Shown here piece after piece: positions 8,265 to 17,197 of a stretch of 64,000 bases of DNA (positions within the stretch are counted from its first letter, which is position 1; the number at the start of each line of letters is the position of its first letter). The DNA lies in contig NZ_JAPENX010000003.1 in the NCBI RefSeq assembly GCF_026341815.1, positions 186,001 to 250,000 on the forward strand, given 5' to 3'. Both the position numbers and the translations under genes were made by a program. This DNA comes from Streptomyces sp. NBC_00572 (GTDB lineage Bacteria > Actinomycetota > Actinomycetes > Streptomycetales > Streptomycetaceae). The notes under the pieces are model-generated. The model was not told the origin of the DNA. It did no database searches and saw only the letters and a program-made list of their open reading frames with translations.

Positions 8265-9020
8265 ATGACCGGGACATCGGAAGCACGAACAGAGGCGGCT
8301 CCGGCCGGGCGCGGGCGCCGTGAGCGGCTCCGGGCCGAGACCACGGCCGAGATCAAGGACACGGCCCTGCGCCTGATGGCCTCGGGCGGTCCCGACGCGA
8401 TCACCCTGCGGGCCATCGCCCGCGAGATGGGCATGACGGCCAACGCCATCTACGGCTACTTCGCCACCCGCGACGACCTGGTCACCACGCTCATCGACGA
8501 CGTGTACTCCGCGCTCGCCGACGCCGTGGAGACGGCCTGGGCAGACACCCCCGCCGAGGACCCCGCAGCCCGGATCCTCGCCTGGGCGCGCGCCTTCCGC
8601 ACCTGGGCCCTGACCAACCCCGAGGGCTTCCGGCTCGTCTACGGCGACCCCGTGCCCGGCTATCGGGCCCCCGAGGAAGGCGCCGCCCCGGACGCCGCCC
8701 GCCGCGTCTGCACCGGCCTCGCGGGCCTCGCCGCGGCGGCCTGGCCGTACGCCGAACCCCTCTACCGGGACAGCGCGTTCACCTGGGCCGACTTCGACGC
8801 CGGCCTCCTGGACAAGGTCCGCCCCGCCTTCCCCGAGCTGCCGCCGGCCGGTGTCGCCCTCGCGCTACGCCTTTGGGGACACCTGCACGGGCTCGTCGCC
8901 CTGGAGGTGTACGGACACCTCGGACGCCAGACGGCCAGCCCGGACAAGCTCTTCCAGGAGGAACTCTCCCGGCTCGTGACGACGCTCGGCGTCCCGCGCC
9001 GCGCGGACGGCGAGGACTGA
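8265..9020 (+). CDS. TetR/AcrR family regulator
   Basis: 251 residues with an N-terminal helix-turn-helix at about residues 30-75 (ITLRAIAREMGMTANAIYGYF) and a C-terminal all-helical ligand domain of the type with a WAxAFRxWALxxPxxFRLxxG motif. The ATG at 8265 is close behind a possible -10 element (GATAGGCT), so the leader is short. It is divergent from an NAD(P)-binding oxidoreductase with a palindrome between them, so repression of itself and that gene is likely. Ligand unknown. Confidence 0.9.
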   Translation: MTGTSEARTEAAPAGRGRRERLRAETTAEIKDTALRLMASGGPDAITLRAIAREMGMTANAIYGYFATRDDLVTTLIDDVYSALADAVETAWADTPAEDPAARILAWARAFRTWALTNPEGFRLVYGDPVPGYRAPEEGAAPDAARRVCTGLAGLAAAAWPYAEPLYRDSAFTWADFDAGLLDKVRPAFPELPPAGVALALRLWGHLHGLVALEVYGHLGRQTASPDKLFQEELSRLVTTLGVPRRADGED

Positions 9021-9048
9021 CCCCGGCCCCGAGCCGACCGGAACCGGA

Positions 9049-10089
9049 TCAGGCGGTCGTCCACCGCCGCACCGTGTCCTCGTCGTAGGTGAGCCATGTG
9101 CCGTCGCCGAGCGGCACGGCGGTCACTCCCGGCGGCCGCGGGTAGTCGAGCTCGGCGAGGGGCCTGAGCGTGCGGGCGTCGAGAAGGAGGTGGATGCCCT
9201 CCTCCGCCCACTGTTCCTCGGCCGTCACGACCAGGATCCGCCGGTCGTCGACGAAGCCCGGGGTGTAGCCGATGAACATCCGGTCCGGGGGCAGGACGGC
9301 GCCGGCCTCCACCAGAACCTCGTCGGTTCCGTCCTGGGTACGGATCAGGTATCCGCCGCCGACGTCCTGGATGACCAGCGCTCCCTCCGAGCCGACGCCG
9401 ACACAGGCTTCCGTGACGGTGCCCGTCGCACGGACGCCGAGGCGGCCGTCCGTGCGGGTGACCAGGAAGCACAGGGTGCCGTCCTGTCCCATGGAGGCGG
9501 TGAGCAGGACCTCGGGGCGCCCGTCGGGAAACCCCTGGAACTCGTACGCCGCGACGCGGGACGGCAGGACGTGCTCGCCGAGCACCTCGCCGGTGGCCAG
9601 GTCGAGGGCGCGGCAGACGTCCCCCGCGTACGGTCTGCCGGGGTCGAGGGGCCCGGCCGTGGCCACCAGGAGGACCCGGCCGGCCGGGTCGGGCGTGCAC
9701 GCGCCGGAGGAGTCGGACGCATGCGACCGGCCCCCGTGTCGGTGCTCCCAGCGGACGGCCCCGTCGGCCTCGTGCACGGTGACGGTCTCCGGGCCACTGA
9801 TGGCCATGGCGCCGCCGGGCAGGGGCGAGCAGTACGTGCCGGGCGTGTTCGGATCCGGGTGTGTCCACGTCGCACGGTCTCCGAGCACCCGGGACGGATC
9901 GGCGTCGACCTCGCAGATGGTGATCGTGCCCTCGCGCCGGATGACGAGCCAGTGCGCCCCGTCGCGCCGCATCGAGCCGTCCAGGTTCCCGAAGGCCTCG
10001 GCGACCCCGGGTACGAGCTCGCTGGCGAGCAGCCTTACGGGTACGCGGGGGCAGGACCCCGAGATGCCGGTCGCATCGGCGCGCGTCAC
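9049..10089 (-). CDS. Conserved hypothetical protein, beta-propeller-like
   Basis: 346 residues. The GTG at 10089 is chosen because GAGGGGAG lies 7 bases upstream. The sequence is soluble, without a signal peptide, and is built from repeating beta-strand blocks with a Gly/Asp turn and a hydrophobic strand (for example GRLGVRATGTVTEACVG, RRILVVTAEEQW). This suggests a propeller of the WD40/PQQ-like kind, but no family motif is clear enough to name. The end (DGTWLTYDEDTVRRW) is also strand-like. It lies 23 bases downstream of the YdjM-like gene on the same strand, so the two may be co-transcribed. Confidence 0.75.
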   Translation of the reverse strand: MTRADATGISGSCPRVPVRLLASELVPGVAEAFGNLDGSMRRDGAHWLVIRREGTITICEVDADPSRVLGDRATWTHPDPNTPGTYCSPLPGGAMAISGPETVTVHEADGAVRWEHRHGGRSHASDSSGACTPDPAGRVLLVATAGPLDPGRPYAGDVCRALDLATGEVLGEHVLPSRVAAYEFQGFPDGRPEVLLTASMGQDGTLCFLVTRTDGRLGVRATGTVTEACVGVGSEGALVIQDVGGGYLIRTQDGTDEVLVEAGAVLPPDRMFIGYTPGFVDDRRILVVTAEEQWAEEGIHLLLDARTLRPLAELDYPRPPGVTAVPLGDGTWLTYDEDTVRRWTTA

Positions 10090-10112
10090 GGAACGCTCCC
10101 CTCGGACAGGCC

Positions 10113-10904
10113 CTAGAAGAAGCCGAGCGCCGAAGCGCCGCCCACTCCGCCGAGCACCATGAACGCGGGCATCAGGACCTTCAGCTCCACCCAGCTGCCG
10201 GCGCGGAAGCGCATGCCCTTCGGCGGGCCGATCGGGTACCAGCGCTTCCGGCCGACGGGGATGGGCCAGAGGATCGGGCAGCCGGAGACGGTCAGGGCGT
10301 CGCCGATGTCGTGGACGAGGGCGCCGAGCACGATCGGCAGCCCGAGCCACAGGTACTCCTGGCCGGGGCCGGTGAAGAACCAGTCCGAGCCGTTGCCGGG
10401 CTTGTCGAGGACGCCCGCCAGGATCCAGGCGCTGGTCGCGCCGAGCAGCCAGACCAGGACGTCGCTGGACATCCGGGCGGCCCGCCACAGCAGGCCTTCC
10501 ACGGCGAGGACCAGGTGCACGAAGAGGATGGCGAGCACCGCCCACCGACCGCCGGTGATCGCCGCGACGGAGGCGCCGCCGCCGATCAGGACCGCCCAGA
10601 GCCAGGTGTGGGTGAGGGTCCGGTGGCCGCCGGACCTGCGGGGGTCCGCGGAGGAGCGGGTCGCCTTGTAGACGGCGTACGACAGCTTGTCGACGATCTC
10701 GCACAGGCCCTTGGAGACCGGTCCGAAGGCGCGCGAGATGGTCGCCGACTTGTGGTCCAGGTCGGGGGCGAGGGCCGCGCCCGCGCAGATGAGCGCGCCG
10801 ACGACGAGAACCGGCCACGGCATCGGGCGGTCGAAGGCCGCCGCTGCCGCTCCGACACCCAGCCAGGCCGCCGCTCCGGACAGCGAGTGTGCCGGTCCCA
10901 TCAT
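10113..10904 (-). CDS. YdjM-like integral membrane protein (putative metal-dependent hydrolase, DUF457 type)
   Basis: 263 residues from the ATG at 10904; another ATG at 10901 is equally possible, and ribosome binding is weak (GGCGGG). The N-terminal MMGPAHSLSGAAAW, then APDLDHKS, and SGGHRTLTHT are the conserved histidine/aspartate blocks of the YdjM/DUF457 membrane hydrolase family. About six hydrophobic segments separate them. Another conserved histidine lies in LVHDIGDALTVSG. The activity of the family is not well defined. The start is divergent from the helicase gene. Confidence 0.85.
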   Translation of the reverse strand: MMGPAHSLSGAAAWLGVGAAAAAFDRPMPWPVLVVGALICAGAALAPDLDHKSATISRAFGPVSKGLCEIVDKLSYAVYKATRSSADPRRSGGHRTLTHTWLWAVLIGGGASVAAITGGRWAVLAILFVHLVLAVEGLLWRAARMSSDVLVWLLGATSAWILAGVLDKPGNGSDWFFTGPGQEYLWLGLPIVLGALVHDIGDALTVSGCPILWPIPVGRKRWYPIGPPKGMRFRAGSWVELKVLMPAFMVLGGVGGASALGFF

Positions 10905-11034
10905 GGTTGGCCCGCCCCGTTTCTCCCCTGCCGGCGCTCAGTTGACGACCGGTCGACGGACGAGCCTATCGTCCGTGATCTTCGTTCCGGTGGCCGGTTC
11001 CCTCATCCGAGCGGAATCCAGGCAAGATGGGGGC

Positions 11035-13548
11035 GTGACCCTTATCGATCAGCTGCCGCCGACCGCCGACCCCGACGCCCTCTTCGAGGCCTTCTCCTCC
11101 TGGGCCGAGGACCGGGGCATCACGCTCTACCCGGCCCAGGAAGAGGCGCTGATCGAGGTCGTCTCCGGGGCCAACGTGATCTTGTCCACGCCCACCGGAT
11201 CGGGAAAGTCGCTGGTCGCCGCGGCCGCGCACTTCACCGCGCTCGCGAACGACCAGGTGACCTTCTACACCGCGCCGATCAAGGCACTGGTGTCGGAGAA
11301 GTTCTTCGACCTCTGCAAGATCTTCGGAACCGAGAACGTCGGCATGCTGACCGGCGACGCCTCCGTGAACGCGGACGCGCCGGTGATCTGCTGTACGGCC
11401 GAGGTGCTGGCCTCGATCGCGCTGCGGGACGGCAAGTACGCGGACATCAACCAGGTCGTGATGGACGAGTTCCACTTCTACGCCGAGCAGGACCGCGGCT
11501 GGGCGTGGCAGATCCCGATCCTGGAGCTCCCCCAGGCGCAGTTCATCCTGATGTCGGCGACGCTCGGCGACGTGTCGATGTTCGAGAAGGACCTGACCCG
11601 GCGCACGGGCAAGCCGACCTCGGTGGTCCGCTCGGCGACCCGGCCGGTGCCGCTCTCGTACGAGTACCGGCTCACCCCGATCACGGACACCCTGACGGAG
11701 CTCCTGGAGACCAAGCAGGCGCCCGTCTACATCGTGCACTTCACGCAGGCACAGGCCGTCGAGCGCGCGCAGTCGCTGATGAGCATCAACATGTGCACGC
11801 GCGAGGAGAAGGACAAGATCGCCGAGCTGATCGGCAACTTCCGCTTCACCACCAAGTTCGGCCAGAACCTCTCGCGTTACGTCCGCCACGGCATCGGCGT
11901 GCACCACGCGGGCATGCTGCCGAAGTACCGGCGGCTCGTCGAGAAGCTGGCGCAGGCGGGTCTCCTGAAGGTGATCTGCGGGACGGACACCCTCGGCGTG
12001 GGCGTGAACGTACCGATCCGTACGGTGCTGTTCACGGCGCTCACCAAGTACGACGGCACCCGGGTGCGCACGCTGCGCGCCCGCGAGTTCCACCAGATCG
12101 CGGGCCGGGCCGGCCGGGCCGGCTTCGACACGGCCGGCTACGTGGTCGCGCAGGCCCCCGAGCACGTCATCGAGAACGAGAAGGCGCTCGCGAAGGCCGG
12201 CGACGACCCCAAGAAGCGCCGGAAGGTGGTCCGCAAGAAGGCCCCCGAAGGCTTCGTCGCCTGGAGCGACACCACCTTCGACCGGCTCATCGACGCCGAG
12301 CCGGAGCCGCTGACCTCCCGCTTCAAGGTCACCAACATCATGCTGCTCTCGGTGATCGCCCGCCCGGGCAACGCCTTCGAGGCGATGCGCAAGCTCCTGG
12401 AGGACAACCACGAGCCGCGCAAGGCGCAGCTGCGGCACATCCGCCGGGCCATCGCCATCTACCGCTCGCTGCTCGACGGCGGGGTGGTGGAGCAGCTGGA
12501 CACCCCGGACGCCGAGGGCCGCACGATCCGCCTGACGGTCGACCTCCAGCAGGACTTCGCGCTGAACCAGCCGCTGTCGACGTTCGCACTCGCCGCCTTC
12601 GACCTGCTCGACCCCGAATCCCCCTCGTACGCCCTGGACATGGTCTCCGTCGTCGAGTCGACGCTCGACGACCCGCGCCAGATCCTCGCCGCCATGCAGA
12701 ACAAGGCGCGCGGCGAGGCGGTCGGGCAGATGAAGGCGGACGGCGTCGAGTACGAGGAGCGGATGGAGCGGCTCCAGGACATCTCGTACCCGAAGCCGCT
12801 GGAGGAGCTGCTCTGGCACGCGTACAACGTCTACCGGACGTCGCACCCGTGGGTCGGTGACCACCCGGTGTCGCCGAAGTCGGTCATCCGCGACATGTAC
12901 GAACGGGCGCTGACCTTCACCGAGTTCACCTCCTGGTACGAGCTGGCGCGGACCGAGGGCATCGTCCTGCGCTACCTCGCGAGCGCGTACAAGGCGCTCG
13001 ACCACACCATCCCGGACGACCTGAAGACCGAGGACCTGGAGGACCTGATCGCCTGGCTGGGCGAGATGGTGCGCCAGGTGGACTCCTCGCTGCTCGACGA
13101 GTGGGAGCAGCTGGCCAACCCCGAGATCCAGACGGCCGAGGAGGCCCAGGAGAAGGCCGACCAGGTCAAGCCGGTCACGGCCAACGCCCGCGCCTTCCGG
13201 GTCCTGGTGCGCAACGCGATGTTCCGCCGGGTGGAGCTCGCGGCCCTCGACAACGTGGCCGCGCTCGGCGAGATGGACGCCGAGGCCGGCTGGGACGCGG
13301 ACGCGTGGGGCGAGGCGATGGACGCGTACTGGGACGAGTACGACGACCTCGGTACGGGCCCCGACGCGCGCGGCCCGAAGCTGCTCGCCATCGAGGAGGA
13401 CGCCGCCCACGGCCTGTGGCGCGTCCGGCAGACCTTCGCCGACCCGAACAACGACCATGACTGGGGCATCAGCGCGGAGGTGGATCTCGCGGCCTCCGAC
13501 GAAGAGGGCCGCGCGGTCGTCCGCGTGACGGCCGTCGGACAGCTGTAG
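11035..13548 (+). CDS. Ski2-like DEAD/DEAH-box RNA helicase with actinobacterial C-terminal domain
   Basis: 837 residues from the GTG at 11035. Helicase motifs in order: Walker A STPTGSGKS (about 51-59), TAPIKALVSEKF (Ia), motif II as MDEFHFY, SATL (III), and motif VI IAGRAGRAGFDTAG. These place it in the Ski2/Mtr4/HelY branch of superfamily 2. The C-terminal half (about 450-837) is the long helical region of DUF3516-type proteins found with this helicase in actinobacteria. RNA unwinding or turnover is the expected role, with substrates unknown. It is followed after 14 bases by tesB. A GTG codon with only a G-run upstream suggests modest initiation. Confidence 0.9.
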   Translation: MTLIDQLPPTADPDALFEAFSSWAEDRGITLYPAQEEALIEVVSGANVILSTPTGSGKSLVAAAAHFTALANDQVTFYTAPIKALVSEKFFDLCKIFGTENVGMLTGDASVNADAPVICCTAEVLASIALRDGKYADINQVVMDEFHFYAEQDRGWAWQIPILELPQAQFILMSATLGDVSMFEKDLTRRTGKPTSVVRSATRPVPLSYEYRLTPITDTLTELLETKQAPVYIVHFTQAQAVERAQSLMSINMCTREEKDKIAELIGNFRFTTKFGQNLSRYVRHGIGVHHAGMLPKYRRLVEKLAQAGLLKVICGTDTLGVGVNVPIRTVLFTALTKYDGTRVRTLRAREFHQIAGRAGRAGFDTAGYVVAQAPEHVIENEKALAKAGDDPKKRRKVVRKKAPEGFVAWSDTTFDRLIDAEPEPLTSRFKVTNIMLLSVIARPGNAFEAMRKLLEDNHEPRKAQLRHIRRAIAIYRSLLDGGVVEQLDTPDAEGRTIRLTVDLQQDFALNQPLSTFALAAFDLLDPESPSYALDMVSVVESTLDDPRQILAAMQNKARGEAVGQMKADGVEYEERMERLQDISYPKPLEELLWHAYNVYRTSHPWVGDHPVSPKSVIRDMYERALTFTEFTSWYELARTEGIVLRYLASAYKALDHTIPDDLKTEDLEDLIAWLGEMVRQVDSSLLDEWEQLANPEIQTAEEAQEKADQVKPVTANARAFRVLVRNAMFRRVELAALDNVAALGEMDAEAGWDADAWGEAMDAYWDEYDDLGTGPDARGPKLLAIEEDAAHGLWRVRQTFADPNNDHDWGISAEVDLAASDEEGRAVVRVTAVGQL

Positions 13549-13562
13549 AGGAGAGACCTGAC

Positions 13563-14426
13563 GTGACCAACCCCGCCGAGAGGCTCGTCGATCTGCTCGA
13601 CCTGGAGCAGATCGAGGTCAACATCTTCCGTGGGCGGAGCCCGCAGGAGTCGCTGCAGCGGGTCTTCGGCGGGCAGGTCGCCGGGCAGGCCCTCGTCGCG
13701 GCCGGCCGCACCACCGAGGGCGGCCGGCCGGTGCACTCGCTGCACGCCTACTTCCTGCGGCCGGGCCGGCCGGGCGTGCCGATCGTCTACCAGGTGGAGC
13801 GGGTGCGGGACGGGCGCTCGTTCACGACCCGCCGGGTCACGGCGGTGCAGGAAGGGCGGACGATCTTCAATCTGACGGCCTCCTTCCACCAGCCCGAGGA
13901 GGGTGCCTTCGAGCATCAGCTGCCGCCGAGGCACCTGACGGACCCGGAGAGCCTGCCGAACCTCGCGGACGAGATCCGCGAGCACCTGGGGGCGCTGCCC
14001 GAGGCCCTGGAGCGGATGGCTCGTCGGCAGCCGTTCGACATCCGTTACGTGGACCGGCTGCGCTGGACCCAGGACGAGGTCAAGGGCGCGGACCCGCGCT
14101 CCGCGGTGTGGATGCGGGCCGTGGGGCCGCTGGGCGACGACCCGCTGATCCACACCTGCGCCCTGACGTACGCCTCGGACATGACGCTCCTGGACGCGGT
14201 ACGCATCCCGGTCGAGCCCCTGTGGGGCCCGCGGGGCTTCGACATGGCGTCGCTCGACCACGCGATGTGGTTCCACCGGCCGTTCCGCGCGGACGAGTGG
14301 TTCCTGTACGACCAGGAGTCCCCGATCGCGACGGGCGGCCGGGGACTCGCGCGGGGCCGGATCTACGACCGCGAGGGGCAGCTCCTGGTGTCGGTGGTCC
14401 AGGAGGGCCTGTTCAGGAAGCTCTGA
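13563..14426 (+). CDS. tesB: Acyl-CoA thioesterase II
   Basis: 287 residues starting at a GTG behind GGAGAG. The protein is a double-hotdog thioesterase: an N-terminal block with RVFGGQVAGQAL and HSLHAYFLRPG, and a C-terminal block with ASLDHAMWFHRPFRADEWFLY and ARGRIYDREGQL. The Asp in SLDHAMWFH, with the downstream Ser/Thr and Gln (SVVQEG), matches the TesB catalytic set. It hydrolyses acyl-CoA to free acid and CoA in the cytoplasm. It probably shares a transcript with the helicase (14-base gap), and a perfect palindrome follows. Confidence 0.92.
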   Translation: MTNPAERLVDLLDLEQIEVNIFRGRSPQESLQRVFGGQVAGQALVAAGRTTEGGRPVHSLHAYFLRPGRPGVPIVYQVERVRDGRSFTTRRVTAVQEGRTIFNLTASFHQPEEGAFEHQLPPRHLTDPESLPNLADEIREHLGALPEALERMARRQPFDIRYVDRLRWTQDEVKGADPRSAVWMRAVGPLGDDPLIHTCALTYASDMTLLDAVRIPVEPLWGPRGFDMASLDHAMWFHRPFRADEWFLYDQESPIATGGRGLARGRIYDREGQLLVSVVQEGLFRKL

Positions 14427-14429
14427 GCG

Positions 14430-14465
14430 GGACGTGGCCGGGCCATGCATGGCCCGGCCACGTCC
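14430..14465. terminator. Perfect 36-base palindromic terminator
   Basis: Self-complementary sequence centred between 14447 and 14448, directly after the tesB stop and before the convergent RNA ligase gene. Confidence 0.85.
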
Positions 14466-14500
14466 GCCCCGGTCCGCCCCGGTCCGCCCCGGCCCGGCCC
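14461..14500 (+). repeat. Four degenerate 10-bp tandem repeats
   Basis: Units of GGTCCGCCCC (two exact, two diverged) in a row between the terminator palindrome and the end of the RNA ligase gene. Confidence 0.7.
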
Positions 14501-14502
14501 GG

Positions 14503-15573
14503 TCACTCGTACTCGGTGCCGCCCTTCCGCGTCAGGTAGGCCGGGCTGACCGCCTTGGCGATGGCCCGGCCGCCGACGACCGGGCTGTACCGCTCGGTCG
14601 CGGGCCGGATCACGACGCCCTCCCGCAGGTGCGCCTCCCGCCCGGAGACGGTCTCCCGGCCGCTGGCGTGGACGAGGACCGTGTCCAGGTCGTACGGGCC
14701 GGAGTACAGCCGCGGTACGAGCGGGACCTCACCGTCCGCCAGGACCTCGGCCGGGTCCAGCCACTCCACGCGGCCGTCGATCTCGGCCGACACGTCGAAG
14801 AGCGCGTACCCGACGGTCTCGGACCGGGCGTCGGCGCCGTACGCGAGGTCCTGCACCCCGGAGCCGTACACCTCGCCGAAGAACCCGACCCGGCGGGCGC
14901 CGAGACGTTTCGCCAGCCGCTCGGCGACGGCGGGCAGCCCGTGACCGTGGACGGCCCGCCAGTACAGGTTGCGCGGGTCCTCCTGGAGGGCCAGGCCCTT
15001 CGAGCCGAAGCCCTTGGACGAGACCTGGACGCGGCCCTCCTCGGCGAGGTAGGTCATCAGACAGGCCGTGCCGTGGAGCTTCTCCGTCAGCACGACGTGC
15101 TCGCCGGGCTCGAAGATCTCCGGGTAGCGCTGGAGGTTCTCGATGTCGACCCAGGGCAGCAGGTCGGGCGCGACCTCCACGTCACCGCTCATGGTCGGCG
15201 GTATCGGCGGCACCCACTTGGTGATCCCCAGCGCCTCCGCGAAGTCGGCGCCGTCGGCGGCCGCCCGCGCCAGGTCGGTGCCGGCCAGCGCGCCCGGACG
15301 ACAGACGATGCCCTGGGACAGCTCCCCGCGCAGCCGCACCGCCTTGACCCGGTCCGACTTCCCGCCGGCGAGCCGCCCGGTGAGCCCGAGCTCCTCGATG
15401 AGTTCGGCGGGCAGCACCGCCTGCTCCGGGATGTAGACGGCGGCATCGCCGGTCCGATAGGCACCCTTGGCGACGACGGCGCGGTAGAGGCCGACCTGGG
15501 CCAGCTCAAGGGCATCGGCGTTGGGGTGGGGATGGACGGTCAGGACTTCGGCGGTGACGCGCAGGGTCGACAT
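14503..15573 (-). CDS. ATP-dependent RNA ligase, DRB0094 (DraRnl/Rnl5-like) family
   Basis: 356 residues. The ATG at 15573 has CCGGAG 7 bases upstream. The nucleotidyltransferase motifs are complete: motif I TEKLHGTA with the adenylated Lys at 165, VSSKG, motif IIIa FFGEVYGSGVQDL, motif IV EGVVIRP and motif V AIAKAVSPAYL. The first about 130 residues form the OB-like N-terminal domain with HPHPNADALELA, characteristic of the Deinococcus radiodurans ligase family, which seals 3'-OH/5'-phosphate nicks in duplex RNA. It is not next to any other RNA repair gene (no Pnkp, Hen1 or RtcB in view), so its partner and substrate are open. It converges on tesB. Confidence 0.88.
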   Translation of the reverse strand: MSTLRVTAEVLTVHPHPNADALELAQVGLYRAVVAKGAYRTGDAAVYIPEQAVLPAELIEELGLTGRLAGGKSDRVKAVRLRGELSQGIVCRPGALAGTDLARAAADGADFAEALGITKWVPPIPPTMSGDVEVAPDLLPWVDIENLQRYPEIFEPGEHVVLTEKLHGTACLMTYLAEEGRVQVSSKGFGSKGLALQEDPRNLYWRAVHGHGLPAVAERLAKRLGARRVGFFGEVYGSGVQDLAYGADARSETVGYALFDVSAEIDGRVEWLDPAEVLADGEVPLVPRLYSGPYDLDTVLVHASGRETVSGREAHLREGVVIRPATERYSPVVGGRAIAKAVSPAYLTRKGGTEYE

Positions 15574-15718
15574 ATCAGCACTCCGGATGCTCGGGTTTCC
15601 TTCTCATCGCGGGTCACTGTGCCGGGCCACGAATCAGTTGGCCCAATGGTTTTGACGGCTGATAGCGTCGTGATCTTCGCCGGGCGGTGTCCCGTCGGAG
15701 TCACGTCGGGATCCGCTC

Positions 15719-16462
15719 ATGACCTCTGCCGTCCCCTCCCCCGCTCTCGCCTCCGCGCTCCGCCGCGTCGAGGCCGTCTTCGGCGGGATGACAGCACCCG
15801 CCGAAGGGTGCCTGCGCTGCTACACGGAGGACGAGCTGGCGCTGCTCGCGGTGCCACGGGCTCCGCTCGGCGACCAGCTGCTGCGGGAGCTCTTCCACGA
15901 GGGGCAGGACCACTTCCCCGACCATGCGGCGGTGCTCCGGCGGATGGTGCCGGAGTTCTTCGCCTACGTCGCCTCCGGGCGGTTCTCCGGGATGGGGTAC
16001 CTGCCCGGCGGACTCGGCCGCACGGCCTGGAGGGAGTGGCCTGCGGAGCAGGCGGCGGCGATCGGGGGTTTCCTCGACGCGTGGTGGCGGGCGACGCTCG
16101 CCGATCCGGCGCCCGTGGACGGGGTGGAGGCCGTCTGGGAGCTGTGCCTGGAGAGCCACGGCGCGCTCGCGCCGCTGCTCGACGTCTGGGCCGCCGCGCC
16201 ACGGGGTGGGACGGAGGACCGGCACCTCGCGGAGTTCGTGGAGTGCTGGATCGATCAGCTCCTCCGGGACGACGGTTCGAGCGTCCTCGGCTCGGCGGAC
16301 GAGTCACTCCTCCCCGAACTCCAGGCCTGGCTGGCCGAGCACGCCGTGGACCGTCTCGCCGAACATCCCGATCCACTGCTCGCACGGAGGACGGCGCTCC
16401 TCGCGCTCGGGCACGAGGAGCGATGGGCCGCGCACGCCGAGCTCATCGCCTCAGCCGGCTGA
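15719..16462 (+). CDS. Hypothetical protein
   Basis: 247 residues, ATG at 15719 behind GGGATCCGCTC. It has no signal peptide or membrane segment. It is a Trp- and Leu-rich helical protein with blocks such as GCLRCYTEDELALLA and MGYLPGGLGRTAW. Codon bias is normal for the window, so it is a real gene. No family recognised. It overlaps by 12 bases the end of the small convergent zinc protein gene. Its start lies 146 bases from the divergent RNA ligase. Confidence 0.75.
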   Translation: MTSAVPSPALASALRRVEAVFGGMTAPAEGCLRCYTEDELALLAVPRAPLGDQLLRELFHEGQDHFPDHAAVLRRMVPEFFAYVASGRFSGMGYLPGGLGRTAWREWPAEQAAAIGGFLDAWWRATLADPAPVDGVEAVWELCLESHGALAPLLDVWAAAPRGGTEDRHLAEFVECWIDQLLRDDGSSVLGSADESLLPELQAWLAEHAVDRLAEHPDPLLARRTALLALGHEERWAAHAELIASAG

Positions 16463-16678
16463 GGGGTCCAGGCCCGGCAGCGTGTCCTGGTCCACCTCGT
16501 GGCGGCGGGTTCGGATGTCGGGGGCCGGCGGGTGGAGCTTGGCGTCACACGTCGGGCCGAGGCCGGTGCGGCGGGAATCGGCGCCGGTGAGCGGGCGCCC
16601 ACAGAGACGGCAGCTGATCCGGCGCGGTCCTTCCTCAGGTGCGGAATCGATCGAGATTGCCAGTGGTTCATCTCCCAT
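16451..16678 (-). CDS. Small zinc-binding protein (DUF6011-like)
   Basis: 75 residues from the ATG at 16678; an in-frame ATG at 16696 is also possible, and neither has a good ribosome binding site. The core CRLCGRPLTGADSRRTGLGP, followed by TCDAKL, has Cys pairs that look like a small zinc knuckle of the DUF6011 type, common in Streptomyces and their phages. The C-terminal tail (RRHEVDQDTLPGLDP) is polar. Function unknown. Codon bias supports translation. It is divergent from the glutathione peroxidase gene. Confidence 0.7.
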   Translation of the reverse strand: MGDEPLAISIDSAPEEGPRRISCRLCGRPLTGADSRRTGLGPTCDAKLHPPAPDIRTRRHEVDQDTLPGLDPSAG

Positions 16679-16714
16679 GCTGAGATCAAACCTCATTCCG
16701 ACGAGGAGCTGTCC

Positions 16715-17197
16715 ATGAGCCTGTACGAGATTCCGCTGAAGACGCTGACCGGTGAGCCGGTCTCCCTTGCCGACTACCGGGACCGCGCGGTCCTGGTCGT
16801 GAACGTCGCCTCCAAGTGCGGCCTGACCCCGCAGTACGCGGGTCTGGAGAAGCTGCAGAAGGAGTTCGGCGACCGCGGCTTCACCGTGCTCGGTGTGCCC
16901 TGCAACCAGTTCGCGGGCCAGGAGCCCGGCAGCGCCGACGAGATCCAGACCTTCTGCTCGACGACGTACGGCGTGTCCTTCCCGCTCCTGGAGAAGATCG
17001 ACGTCAACGGCGAGGCCCGCCACCCGCTCTACACCGAGCTGGTCAAGGTCGCCGACGCCGAGGGCGAGGCCGGTGACGTGCAGTGGAACTTCGAGAAGTT
17101 CCTGATCGGCCGCGACGGCCAGGTCACGCGCTTCCGTCCGCGCACCGAGCCCGACGCTCCCGAGATCGTCTCCGCGATCGAGGCCCAGCTTGTCTGA
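16715..17197 (+). CDS. Glutathione peroxidase family (thiol peroxidase)
   Basis: 160 residues, ATG at 16715 with GAGGAG upstream. The peroxidatic Cys is in NVASKCGLTPQYAGL, the catalytic Gln block is CNQFAGQEPGS, and the Trp/Asn block is WNFEKFLIG. The peroxidatic residue is Cys, not selenocysteine, and a further Cys (FCSTTYG) could resolve the disulfide, as in thioredoxin-dependent bacterial members. Streptomyces make mycothiol, not glutathione, so thioredoxin is the more likely reductant (inference). The last codons overlap the start of the methyltransferase gene. Confidence 0.92.
   Translation: MSLYEIPLKTLTGEPVSLADYRDRAVLVVNVASKCGLTPQYAGLEKLQKEFGDRGFTVLGVPCNQFAGQEPGSADEIQTFCSTTYGVSFPLLEKIDVNGEARHPLYTELVKVADAEGEAGDVQWNFEKFLIGRDGQVTRFRPRTEPDAPEIVSAIEAQLV

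Noticed and set aside
9049..10818. A single 589-codon minus-strand frame spanning two loci
   Set aside because: Its N-terminal part is a shadow of the YdjM-like gene. A GTG with a good ribosome binding site at 10089 marks the real start.
10311..12860. A long plus-strand frame through the YdjM-like gene and helicase
   Set aside because: It is out of frame with the clear helicase motifs and has an Arg/Gly/Pro-rich translation typical of shadow frames.
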